This document shows positions 52,655 through 60,110 of a stretch of 64,000 nucleotides of DNA, piece by piece. Source of the DNA: 13-2-20CM-66-19 sp036273735. Lineage in GTDB: Bacteria > Pseudomonadota > Gammaproteobacteria > Steroidobacterales > Steroidobacteraceae. A model generated the notes under the pieces. It was not told the DNA's origin. It made no database searches and saw nothing but the letters and a program-made list of their open reading frames with translations. The position numbers were made by a program, and so were the translations under genes. The stretch is taken from the NCBI GenBank assembly GCA_036273735.1, contig DASUHA010000114.1, forward strand, positions 53,023 to 117,022. Reading direction: 5' to 3'. Position 1 is the first letter of the stretch. Every line of letters begins with the position of its first letter.

Positions 52655-53102
52655 AGAGCGGCACGAATCGCAGGAGCCGAGCCTGCGCGGCCTGTCGGTC
52701 GCAGGTTTCGTCCTGATCGCAGCCATCATCGTTGCGGTCGCGGTGTGCCTCGGCCTCGTGCATCTCTTCGGCGGCTTCTCGCGACCGCTTGCCCGTGCAG
52801 AGCACAGCGTCATGCCCGAGCCGCACCTGCAGCCGCATCCACTGGCCGACCGTGCGACCTACGAGGCGCGTCAGCGCGCGACGCTCACTCAGTACGCATG
52901 GGTGGACCGCGGCGCCGGAATCGTGCGTATTCCGATCGGCAGAGCCATGCAGATCCTCGCCGAGCGTGGGCGAGCCGGTGCCTTTCAGCGAGGACACTTA
53001 ACGTGTCCTCGCTCCGGCGAGCGCACGCACACGGATGTGCGGGCCGGGGAGCCTGCCGCCATGGATGGCCAGTGGCACTGCCCAACTCGGCGGCTCCCGT
53101 GA
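52647..53102 (+). CDS. Small membrane protein linking actF and oxidase subunit II
   Basis: A 151-residue protein with one transmembrane helix (VAGFVLIAAIIVAVAVCLGLVHLF) and a periplasmic segment HPLADRATYEARQRATLTQYAWVDRGAGIVRIPIGRAMQILAERG. That second part is the conserved core of small proteins found in ACIII-oxidase operons. After AERG the sequence (RAGAFQRGHLTCPRS...) is unlike the family. The alternate frame (GEPVPFSEDT then TAA at 52999-53001) looks more natural, so a one-base frameshift or a sequencing error near 52965 is possible. GTG 52647 follows GAGGAG. As read, the stop overlaps the next start (GTGA). Confidence 0.7.
   Translation: MPEERHESQEPSLRGLSVAGFVLIAAIIVAVAVCLGLVHLFGGFSRPLARAEHSVMPEPHLQPHPLADRATYEARQRATLTQYAWVDRGAGIVRIPIGRAMQILAERGRAGAFQRGHLTCPRSGERTHTDVRAGEPAAMDGQWHCPTRRLP
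52987..53013. other. 11-bp perfect hairpin inside the operon
   Basis: AGCGAGGACAC and GTGTCCTCGCT pair perfectly around a 5-nt loop TTAAC. It lies at the junction of the small membrane protein gene and the subunit II gene. In the alternate frame the loop contains the TAA stop. It may be an RNA-processing or stability element that lets the oxidase part of the transcript differ in level from the act part; it is not followed by a T-run. Confidence 0.55.
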
Positions 53103-54079
53103 GCTATCCGCTCGTCTCCTTACCCGTTGCCGCTACCCCTTACGCGGAAAAAGTGGAGGGTCTCTTCTGGGCCGTGACGGGTGTCTGCACCCTCGTGACG
53201 CTCGGCATTGCAGTCGCGATGACCTACTTCTGCTTTCGCTATCGCAGCGGGGCCGAGGTCGATCGCACCCTCCCGGACCTGGCCGCGGGCAAGAGCCGCA
53301 GCCGCAGGATCGAGGCGACCTGGATCGCCGTGCCTTTCGCCTTCTTCCTCATCTTCTTCGCGTGGGGCGCGAAGCTCTACTACGTGTATGACGATCCGCC
53401 GGACAATGCGCTCCAGATCTTCGTGACGGCGAAGCAATGGATGTGGAAGGTCGAGCATGCCGACGGGCGGCGGGAGATCAACGAGCTGCACGTCCCGGTC
53501 GATCAGCCCGTGAAGCTCGTGATGACCTCGCAGGACGTCATCCATGATTTCTATGTGCCGGCCTTTCGCGAGAAGCGCGATATCCTGCCGGGCCGATACA
53601 CCGTGCTGTGGTTCGAGCCCACTCTCGCCGGCGTCTATCCCCTGCGCTGCGATGAGTTTTGCGGCACCGGCCACTCGATGATGACGGGGCGGGTGTATGT
53701 CATGAGCCGCGAGGCCTACAGTCGCTGGCTCGCGAGCGGCAGCCAGGCGCCGAGCCTCGCGCGACTCGGGTTCGACCGGTTTCGCGAGCTCGGATGCAGC
53801 GGCTGCCACGGACCGAGCTCCAGAATCCATGCACCGAGCCTCGCCGGCGTGTACGGGCAGATGGTGCCGCTCTCCGACGGCAGCTTCGTCCGCTTCGATG
53901 ACGGCTATATCCGCGACTCCATCCTCCAACCCGCGAGGCAGATCGCCGCCGGGTATTCCAACGACATGCCCCCCTTCGCGGGACGCGTGAGCGAGCAGGA
54001 CCTGCTGGAGCTCACCGCCTACATTCGCTCCCTTGCCAACACCTCGCCGGACGTGCCCCAGGGGAATCACCTGCAATGA
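53099..54079 (+). CDS. coxB: Cytochrome c oxidase subunit II with fused cytochrome c domain (caa3 type)
   Basis: A protein of about 326 residues. Two transmembrane helices (VEGLFWAVTGVCTLVTLGIAVAMTYFCFRYRSG and ATWIAVPFAFFLIFFAWGAKLYYVY) precede the CuA domain: SQDVIHDFYVPAFREKRDILPG, then LRCDEFCGTGHSMM with both Cys, the His and the Met ligand. A C-terminal haem c domain carries CSGCHG and NDMPPF. This fusion is the caa3 form and lets the oxidase take electrons directly from ActE. The start is uncertain: GTG 53099 overlaps the previous stop (GTGA); GTG 53003 and GTG 53075 are other options. Confidence 0.92.
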   Translation: MSYPLVSLPVAATPYAEKVEGLFWAVTGVCTLVTLGIAVAMTYFCFRYRSGAEVDRTLPDLAAGKSRSRRIEATWIAVPFAFFLIFFAWGAKLYYVYDDPPDNALQIFVTAKQWMWKVEHADGRREINELHVPVDQPVKLVMTSQDVIHDFYVPAFREKRDILPGRYTVLWFEPTLAGVYPLRCDEFCGTGHSMMTGRVYVMSREAYSRWLASGSQAPSLARLGFDRFRELGCSGCHGPSSRIHAPSLAGVYGQMVPLSDGSFVRFDDGYIRDSILQPARQIAAGYSNDMPPFAGRVSEQDLLELTAYIRSLANTSPDVPQGNHLQ

Positions 54080-55713
54080 GCACCGCGATCGTCGAGCCCA
54101 CCCTGCCCGAGCCGGAAGGCAACTATCTGGAGAACGGGTACAGCCTCCGGTCGTGGCTCACGACCACCGACCACAAGCGTATAGCGATCCTCTACGCCGT
54201 GACGATCACGGCCTTCTTCTTCATGGGCGGCACCGCGGCGACGCTCATGCGTCTCGAACTGATCTCCCCCACTCCGCTCATCATGGGCGCCGAAACCTAC
54301 AACAAGCTGTTCACGGCGCACGGCGTGATCATGGTGTGGTTCTTCCTCATACCCTCCATTCCCGCGACGCTCGGCAACTTCCTGATCCCGATGATGGTCG
54401 GCGCCAAGGACGTGGCGCTGCCGCGGGTGAACCTGCTGAGCTGGTACATCTTCGTGCTGGGCGGCATGTTCGTCATCGTGACCCTCATCGCGGGGGGCAT
54501 CGACACCGGCTGGACGTTCTACGTCCCCCTGTCCACCCGCTACTCCGACACGCAAGTGGTGTACGGGGTGGTCGGAATATTCATCGCCGGGTTCTCTTCC
54601 ATTCTGACGGGCCTCAACTTCATCGTCACCGTGCACCGGCTGCGCGCCCCCGGACTCACGTGGTTCAAGCTGCCACTCTTTGTCTGGGCGATTTACGCGA
54701 CCAGCATCATCCTCGTGCTCGCAACGCCGGTGCTCGCAATGACCCTGGTGCTGCTCGCCATGCAGCGGGTGTTCGGGCTCGTCATCTTCGATGAGCTGCT
54801 CTGCGGCGATCCGATTCTCTTCCAGCACATGTTCTGGTTCTACTCGCACCCCGCGGTCTACATCATGGTCCTGCCGGCGATGGGTGTGGCGAGCGAGGTC
54901 ATCTCCTGCTTCGCGCGCAAGCCCGTGTTCGGCTACCGCACCATGGCCTATGCCATCGCCGCCATCGCCGCTTTCGGCTTCATGGTCTGGGGCCATCATC
55001 TGTTCGTCGCGGGGCAATCGCTCTACGCGAGCCTCGTCTTCTCGTTCCTCAGCTACGTCGTCGCGATCCCGTCGGCAATCAAAGTGTTCAACTGGACGGC
55101 GACGCTCTACAAGGGATCGATCACGTTCGAGGCGCCGATGCTGTATGCGCTCGGATTCGTGGGTCTGTTCCTGATCGGCGGGCTGACCGGGCTATACCTC
55201 GCCTCGCTGGCGCTCGATGCCAACCTGTCGGACACCTACTTCGTAGTCGCGCACTTCCACTACATCATGGTCGGCGGCTCGGTGATGGCCTACTTCGCCG
55301 GTATCCATTTCTGGTGGCCGAAGATCACCGGCCGGATGTACCCGGAAAGCTGGTCACGTCTCGCGGCCATCGTGATCTTCATCGGCTTCAACCTCACGTT
55401 CTTCCCGCAGTTCATCCTCGGCCTCGAAGGCATGCCGCGGCGCTACTTCGAATACGCACCGCAATTTCAGTTCCTCAATATTCTGTCCTCCGCCGGCGCC
55501 TCCATCCTGGCAGCAGGCTACGCGCTGCCGGTGCTCTATCTCACCTGGTCCATACGGCACGGTCCCCACGTCGGCCGCAATCCCTGGGGTGCCAAGGGCC
55601 TCGAGTGGCAGACCCGATCGCCACCACCGGTCGAGAACTTCGACGTACCGCCACGGATCCCCGAGCGCCCCTACGACTACGACCCCGAAGCGGAGGAGGC
55701 CAAACGGAAATGA
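54076..55713 (+). CDS. ctaD: Cytochrome c oxidase subunit I, A2-type haem-copper oxidase
   Basis: A 545-residue catalytic subunit with twelve helices. The haem ligands include HGVIMVWFF and the HFHYIMVGG pair; CuB ligands are HPAVY (His with the cross-linked Tyr) and WGHHLF. The motif WFYSHPAVYIMVLPAMG lacks the glutamate of A1 enzymes (GHPEVY) and has the YS pair instead, which marks the A2 proton-channel type usual in caa3 enzymes. GAKDVALPRVNLLSW carries the D-channel entrance Asp. The ATG overlaps the subunit II stop by ATGA. Confidence 0.95.
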   Translation: MSTAIVEPTLPEPEGNYLENGYSLRSWLTTTDHKRIAILYAVTITAFFFMGGTAATLMRLELISPTPLIMGAETYNKLFTAHGVIMVWFFLIPSIPATLGNFLIPMMVGAKDVALPRVNLLSWYIFVLGGMFVIVTLIAGGIDTGWTFYVPLSTRYSDTQVVYGVVGIFIAGFSSILTGLNFIVTVHRLRAPGLTWFKLPLFVWAIYATSIILVLATPVLAMTLVLLAMQRVFGLVIFDELLCGDPILFQHMFWFYSHPAVYIMVLPAMGVASEVISCFARKPVFGYRTMAYAIAAIAAFGFMVWGHHLFVAGQSLYASLVFSFLSYVVAIPSAIKVFNWTATLYKGSITFEAPMLYALGFVGLFLIGGLTGLYLASLALDANLSDTYFVVAHFHYIMVGGSVMAYFAGIHFWWPKITGRMYPESWSRLAAIVIFIGFNLTFFPQFILGLEGMPRRYFEYAPQFQFLNILSSAGASILAAGYALPVLYLTWSIRHGPHVGRNPWGAKGLEWQTRSPPPVENFDVPPRIPERPYDYDPEAEEAKRK

Positions 55714-56339
55714 GCGTGAATGCGGACCTGGCCGGCCGCCGGGCAAATGACAGCGAGTCCGAAGTCGGGCTGTGGGTGTTTCTCGCATCCGAGGTCATGT
55801 TCTTTGGTTTGCTCTTCTACGGTTACACCATCACCCGGATGGCTCATCCGCAGGCGTTCGCGATTGCGAGCGCGCACACCGACGTCCTTCTCGGGAGCCT
55901 CAACGCGCTCGTGATCTTCACGAGCAGCCTCACTGTGGCGCTCGCCGCGCGCAGCCTGCGGCTCGGAGCCCAGCGCGCGAGCTTTTGGCTCCTGGCCGTG
56001 ACTCTGACGCTCGGAGTCCTGTTTCTGGCGATCAAGTGCTACGAATACTACGGGGACATCGACAAGCATCTCGTGCCGTGGGGGGACTTCGCGCTCCACG
56101 GACCCCTCGCCGGCGGCGAGCGCATGTTCTTCTTCATGTACTTCGTCATGACGGGCGCTCATGCCATCCACCTGACCGTTGGTCTCGGACTCCTCGCGTT
56201 CATGCTGGCGGGCGTTGGGCGCGGCGCTTATACGCAGAAAAACACCGAGGCCGTGGAGCTCACGGCACTTTACTGGGCAGTGGTCGATACAGTGTGGATC
56301 TTTCTCTATCCGATTCTCTACCTGGTGCATCGATCATGA
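55710..56339 (+). CDS. ctaE: Cytochrome c oxidase subunit III
   Basis: A 209-residue membrane protein with five helices: EVGLWVFLASEVMFFGLLFYGY, ALVIFTSSLTVALAARSL, ASFWLLAVTLTLGVLFLAIKCYEYYGD, MFFFMYFVMTGAHAIHLTVGLG and ALYWAVVDTVWIFLYPILYLV. SEVMFF and GAHAIHLTVG are the classic subunit III marks. The start overlaps the subunit I stop and the stop overlaps the subunit IV start, both ATGA. Confidence 0.94.
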   Translation: MSVNADLAGRRANDSESEVGLWVFLASEVMFFGLLFYGYTITRMAHPQAFAIASAHTDVLLGSLNALVIFTSSLTVALAARSLRLGAQRASFWLLAVTLTLGVLFLAIKCYEYYGDIDKHLVPWGDFALHGPLAGGERMFFFMYFVMTGAHAIHLTVGLGLLAFMLAGVGRGAYTQKNTEAVELTALYWAVVDTVWIFLYPILYLVHRS

Positions 56340-56617
56340 CCTCCGGCGCACTGAGGCTGATCGGTGTGTGGCTGGCGGTCATCGTGCTGCTCGGCGTATC
56401 CGTCGGCACCTCGTACATTCCGATGGGGCAATTCAACTCGGTCGTCTCGGTGACCATCGCCTTCATCCAGGCCTTCCTTGTTTGGACGTTTTTCATGCGT
56501 CTGCGCTGGAGCGGGGTCCTGGTACGCCTCATCGCTGCGGTCGGGCTCATCTGGTTCCTGCTCCTCCTGGGCCTCAGCCTGACCGATTACCTTACCCGTC
56601 ACACCGTAGGATCCTGA
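56336..56617 (+). CDS. ctaF: Cytochrome c oxidase subunit IV
   Basis: A 93-residue membrane protein with three helices (LRLIGVWLAVIVLLGVSVGTSY, FNSVVSVTIAFIQAFLVWTFFMRL, VLVRLIAAVGLIWFLLLLGLSLTDYLTR). The FIQAFLVWTFFM and L.LTDYLTR patterns match the prokaryotic subunit IV family, which aids assembly. The final gene of the oxidase part, 2 bp before the enolase-superfamily gene. Confidence 0.9.
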   Translation: MTSGALRLIGVWLAVIVLLGVSVGTSYIPMGQFNSVVSVTIAFIQAFLVWTFFMRLRWSGVLVRLIAAVGLIWFLLLLGLSLTDYLTRHTVGS

Positions 56618-56619
56618 CC

Positions 56620-57723
56620 ATGCAAGACTCCGAAGCACCGATCGAGCGCGTCTGGGCCCGCGCCTACCGGATCCCGACCGAGCAGCCCGAGTCGGACGGG
56701 ACGATCGAGTGGGATTCAACTACCCTGGTAGTGGCGTATGTCAGGGCTGCCGGCCGAAACGGCATGGGCTTTACCTACTCGGACACCGCTGCCGCGCGTC
56801 TCATCGACGAAAAACTCGCGCCCCCCCTGGCCGGGCGAGACGCATTCGCCACTACTGCCTGTTGGGACGAGATGGTGCACGTCGTGCGCAATCTCGGCGC
56901 GCCGGGCCTGTGCTCCATGGCGATTTCCGCGGTCGACAGCGCCCTGTGGGACCTCAAGGCGAAGCTGTTGGATGCTCCACTGGTGAGTCTCCTCGGGCAG
57001 GCGCGCCGCCGCGTCCCGGTATATGGCAGCGGAGGCTTTACATCCTATTCGGTTGCGCAGCTCGAGAAGCAGCTCGGCGACTGGGTCGCTGCTGGCTTGC
57101 GTTGCGTCAAGATGAAGATAGGCCGTCAACCGAAGGAGGATGTGCCGCGGGTGCGCGCCGTACGGGCTGCCATCGGCAAGGAGCCGGAGATTTTCGTCGA
57201 TGCCAACGGGGCGTACTCACGCAAGCTCGCCCTGCGCCAGGCCGAGGCATTCGCGGACCTCGGAGTGACGTGGTACGAGGAGCCGGTGTCGAGCGACGAT
57301 CTGAGAGGCCTCGCCCTGTTGCGCGATCGTGCACCCCCGGGAATGGACCTGACCGCAGGTGAGTACGGTTACGACAGCGTGTATTTTCGCAGGATGTGCG
57401 CCGCCGGAGCCGTGGACGTACTGCAGGCGGACGCCACCCGATGCAAGGGCGTCACAGGCTTCCTGCGTGCAGCTTCGGTCTCCGACTGCTTCCTGCTGCC
57501 GCTCTCGAGTCATTGCGCGCCGGCGCTGCACCTGCACCCGTGTTGCGCGGCGCCTCGCGTGCGGCACATGGAATATTTCCACGACCACGTGCGCATCGAG
57601 CAGATGCTGTTCGATGGCGCACCCTCTCCGGTCAATGGCGAGATCGAGCCGGATCTCACCCGTCCCGGCTTCGGGCTCGAGCTCAAGGAAGCGGACGCGC
57701 AGCGATTCGCCGTCCGCGCCTAA
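56620..57723 (+). CDS. Enolase-superfamily enzyme (mandelate racemase/MLE group)
   Basis: A 367-residue sugar-acid dehydratase or racemase type enzyme. The metal ligands sit in FVDANGAYS (Asp), WYEEPVSSDD (Glu) and LTAGEYGYD (Glu). The barrel's KMKIG carries the KxK acid/base motif, and opposite is QADATRCKGVTGF and SSHCAPALHLH. The N-terminal capping domain is ~120 residues. The ATG lies only 2 bp after the subunit IV stop, so it is very probably co-transcribed with the oxidase. No role in respiration is known for this family; this may be a chance junction. Substrate unknown; a hydroxy-acid is likely by family. Confidence 0.88.
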   Translation: MQDSEAPIERVWARAYRIPTEQPESDGTIEWDSTTLVVAYVRAAGRNGMGFTYSDTAAARLIDEKLAPPLAGRDAFATTACWDEMVHVVRNLGAPGLCSMAISAVDSALWDLKAKLLDAPLVSLLGQARRRVPVYGSGGFTSYSVAQLEKQLGDWVAAGLRCVKMKIGRQPKEDVPRVRAVRAAIGKEPEIFVDANGAYSRKLALRQAEAFADLGVTWYEEPVSSDDLRGLALLRDRAPPGMDLTAGEYGYDSVYFRRMCAAGAVDVLQADATRCKGVTGFLRAASVSDCFLLPLSSHCAPALHLHPCCAAPRVRHMEYFHDHVRIEQMLFDGAPSPVNGEIEPDLTRPGFGLELKEADAQRFAVRA

Positions 57724-57724
57724 A

Positions 57725-58498
57725 TCAGCTCGCCCGGGTCGTTCCGCGCTGCATGCTCGCCAGTGCGGCATCCAGCGCTTGGTCGAGAGAAGTGATGATG
57801 CCGTCCGTAGCGATCGCGCGAACGACCTGCTCGTTGATACCACCGCGGGTCTGATGCTCGTCCGCCAACTCCTCGAAGGTACGGTCCGGCCCGGCGGTGG
57901 CAAGTCCCTCGAGCATTTGGCGGACGAAGGCGCGCGCGGCCTCATCCGCCACGCCATGCCGCTCCATCCATTCGCTGATCGTGCCCGCGAACGCAAAGTA
58001 GCTGGCCATGACCGCGGTAGCCGTGCCGAACACGTTGAATACTGCCTCCTGCTCCACCGGAATGGCTCTTCCCAGTGGAGCGAACAGCGCCACGACCTCA
58101 TCGGCGGGCGGAAAGACCGCGGTGGGCCCCCGGCATCGGGCGACCGATGGCAGCGGCACAGCACGGGTGACCCGTGAGGCCGGCCGGGTCGCACGTTGCA
58201 GGTATTCCAGCGATACCCGGGCGACGAGACTCACGACCCGATGATCCGGGCGAAAGCGCAGCTCCCGGAGCACCTCATCGACAATCTGCGGGCGCACCGC
58301 TATGACGACGAGCTCGCTCTCATCGAGCACCGTCTGATTGCAGTCAGCGACGCGCACATTGGAGTGTCGGGCCGCCAGCGCGCCCGCTACATCGGTGTTC
58401 CTCGGCGAGAGCACGATAGAGACGTCAGTCCTGGCGGCACCGAGACCATCAACGATCGCCGCAGTGATCGTGCCGGACCCGACAAACCCCAACCTCAT
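57725..58498 (-). CDS. ProC-like NAD(P)H-dependent reductase
   Basis: A 257-residue protein of the pyrroline-5-carboxylate reductase fold. The nucleotide site is LGFVGSGTITAAIVDGL, and conserved parts include VVIAVRPQIVDEVL, RAVPLPSVAR and the helical C-terminal dimer domain with GLATAGP and DEHQTRGGINEQVVRAI (the TxxGGxxE.G of ProC). It differs from true ProC in several positions (VPLPS rather than MPNTP), so the substrate may be another imine. It converges on the enolase-type gene with a 1-bp gap. ATG 58498 gives the family N-terminus; the longer open frame adds 17 residues. Confidence 0.8.
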   Translation of the reverse strand: MRLGFVGSGTITAAIVDGLGAARTDVSIVLSPRNTDVAGALAARHSNVRVADCNQTVLDESELVVIAVRPQIVDEVLRELRFRPDHRVVSLVARVSLEYLQRATRPASRVTRAVPLPSVARCRGPTAVFPPADEVVALFAPLGRAIPVEQEAVFNVFGTATAVMASYFAFAGTISEWMERHGVADEAARAFVRQMLEGLATAGPDRTFEELADEHQTRGGINEQVVRAIATDGIITSLDQALDAALASMQRGTTRAS

Positions 58499-58718
58499 GC
58501 CTTGCGCCCGCCCACGATCGCCACCTCGTTCGCTACCGTCATGCGGCACGATACCGTTTGAGCTCCTCCATCGCCAGCGTGACGGTGCGCGTCACGAAGT
58601 CGCGCTCGGCAGACGCGGCCATCGGGGCGTCACGGGGCTCTCGCCAAGCTGGCTTTCGCTGTCTGGGCGCTGCCTCGCTGGTATAGACTTCAGGATTACG
58701 CCACCTCTGGAGTCATTG
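58499..58718. other. Intergenic region between ProC-like gene and slyD
   Basis: 220 bp with divergent promoters. On the minus strand a possible 27-codon frame (58543-58626) starts MAASAERDFVTRTVTLAMEE, with no binding site checked beyond a weak purine run; I do not call it a gene. Confidence 0.35.
58682..58687 (+). promoter_or_regulatory. Candidate extended -10 of slyD
   Basis: TG-G-TATAGA forms an extended -10 sequence 31 bp before the slyD ATG. No good -35 is visible, which is acceptable for extended -10 promoters. Confidence 0.4.
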
Positions 58719-59204
58719 ATGGCCATCACCCAAGACAGCGTCGTCACCATCCACTACACGCTCAAGGACGATGCGGGCGCGGTCATCGACAGCTCTGCCT
58801 CCGGGGAGCCGCTCGCCTATCTGCACGGTCACGGCAACATCGTGCCGGGCCTGGAGCGCGAGCTCACCGGACACAGCGCCGGTGAGAAGCTGAGCGTTCG
58901 AGTCACCCCGGCTGAAGGCTACGGCGAATACGACAAAGAGCTCGTCCAGAGCGTCCCGCGCCGCGCGTTGCGCGGCATCAAGGACGTGCAACCCGGCATG
59001 CATCTGCATGCTCAGACCGAGGCAGGCACACGCACGGTCACCGTCACGCGCGTGCAGGGTGATATGGTCACCCTGGATGCCAATCATCCGCTCGCCGGCA
59101 AGAACCTCAATTTCGACATCCAGATCGAAGACGTGAGGCAGGCGACGGAGGAGGAGCTGTCGCATGGACACGTCCATGGGCCCGGCGGGCATCACGGGCA
59201 TTGA
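58719..59204 (+). CDS. slyD: FKBP-type peptidyl-prolyl isomerase SlyD
   Basis: A 161-residue chaperone and proline isomerase. The FKBP core is split by an insert-in-flap domain: MAITQDSVVTIHYTLKDDAGAVIDSS..LAYLHGHGNIVPGLERELTGHSAGEKLSVRVTPAEGYGEYD, then IF domain and VTLDANHPLAGKNLNFDIQIEDVR. The tail HGHVHGPGGHHGH is histidine-rich and would bind nickel, as in SlyD. It acts in the cytosol. ATG 58719 is the natural start. Confidence 0.95.
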   Translation: MAITQDSVVTIHYTLKDDAGAVIDSSASGEPLAYLHGHGNIVPGLERELTGHSAGEKLSVRVTPAEGYGEYDKELVQSVPRRALRGIKDVQPGMHLHAQTEAGTRTVTVTRVQGDMVTLDANHPLAGKNLNFDIQIEDVRQATEEELSHGHVHGPGGHHGH

Positions 59205-59268
59205 TAGCGCTTTCATCCACGCCCAAGGGACGAACGGGCCGCAGCGCCGAAATGAGCACGCAACAGGC

Positions 59269-59291
59269 TATACTTGACCTAACCGAAGGTC
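59269..59291 (+). promoter_or_regulatory. Candidate -10 and inverted repeat before FadR-type gene
   Basis: TATACT (59269-59274) is followed by GACCT-N6-AGGTC (59276-59280/59287-59291), 16-31 bp before the ATG. The placement suits autoregulation. The arms are 5 bp, so the evidence is modest. Confidence 0.35.
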
Positions 59292-59306
59292 GAGAGCACG
59301 CGATAC

Positions 59307-60110
59307 ATGCCAGCGCGGACCCCGAAAGCCTCCAGCAGCTCCGCGCAACACCCGGCGTTGCGGCTGCACGGTACGATCGCCCGCGACATAGGCGTGCGGA
59401 TCGTCTCCGGCCGCATCGCGCCCGGTCGCATCCTCAACGGTGAGATCGAAGCCAGCGAGCGCCTGAAAGTCTCGCGTACGGCTTACCGCGAGGCAGTACG
59501 CATTCTCGCGGCCAAAGGGCTGATCGAGTCGCGGCCGAAGCTCGGCACCCGCGTGAGCGAGGCGCGCCACTGGCACCTTCTCGACCCCGACGTGATTTCC
59601 TGGATCTTCAGCGGGACGCCCGACGAACGGCTGCTGCGCGGACTATTCGAGCTGCGCACCGTGGTGGAGCCGGCGGCTGCAGCGCTGGCGGCGGAGCGGC
59701 GCACGCCCGAGCAGCTCGAGATCATGCGTCGCTCGCTCGATCACATGGCAGAGAGCTCGTTGGCCGTCGATGAGGGCCGCCAGGCAGACCGCGACTTTCA
59801 CACGGCGCTCCTCGAAGCGTCCGGTAACCCTTTTCTGGCCTCTCTGACGAGCGGTGTTGCTGCCGCTGTCACCTGGACGACGATCTTCAAGCAGCGCAAG
59901 CGCCCCCTGCCCCGCGATCCCATGCCCGATCACGAGCGGGTATACGGGGCGGTGGCATCGGGCGACGCAACGGCCGCGCGCGCCGCCATGGCCGAGCTCG
60001 TGCATCTCGCGCTGCTGGATACCACCGGAGCGCAGTCGGTCAGCCCACGAGCGGCTCGTCGTCGAGGGCGCCAGTCGGGCGGGAACCCGAGACCGCGTAG
60101 AAAAGGATGA
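59307..60110 (+). CDS. FadR/GntR-family regulator (FCD domain), likely sugar-acid responsive
   Basis: A 267-residue regulator. The winged helix is HGTIARDIGVRIVSGRIAPGRILNGEIEASERLKVSRTAYREAVRILAAKGLIESRPKLGTRV. The FCD helical domain follows from ~100 (LLRGLFELRTVVEPAAAALAAERRTPEQ..., DRDFHTALLEASGNPFLASL, PDHERVYGAVASGDATAARAAM), with the Asp/His positions for a metal. It sits next to a sugar permease and AraD1-type gene, so control of that group by a sugar acid is likely. TATACT at 59269 is a possible -10, and GACCT-N6-AGGTC (59276-59291) overlaps the expected start of transcription. Its 3' end overlaps the permease by 71 bp. Confidence 0.88.
   Translation: MPARTPKASSSSAQHPALRLHGTIARDIGVRIVSGRIAPGRILNGEIEASERLKVSRTAYREAVRILAAKGLIESRPKLGTRVSEARHWHLLDPDVISWIFSGTPDERLLRGLFELRTVVEPAAAALAAERRTPEQLEIMRRSLDHMAESSLAVDEGRQADRDFHTALLEASGNPFLASLTSGVAAAVTWTTIFKQRKRPLPRDPMPDHERVYGAVASGDATAARAAMAELVHLALLDTTGAQSVSPRAARRRGRQSGGNPRPRRKG

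Noticed and set aside
58543..58626. 27-codon frame on the minus strand before the ProC-like gene
   Set aside because: Too short, no clear ribosome binding site, no recognised pattern; it could be the tail of a lost gene.
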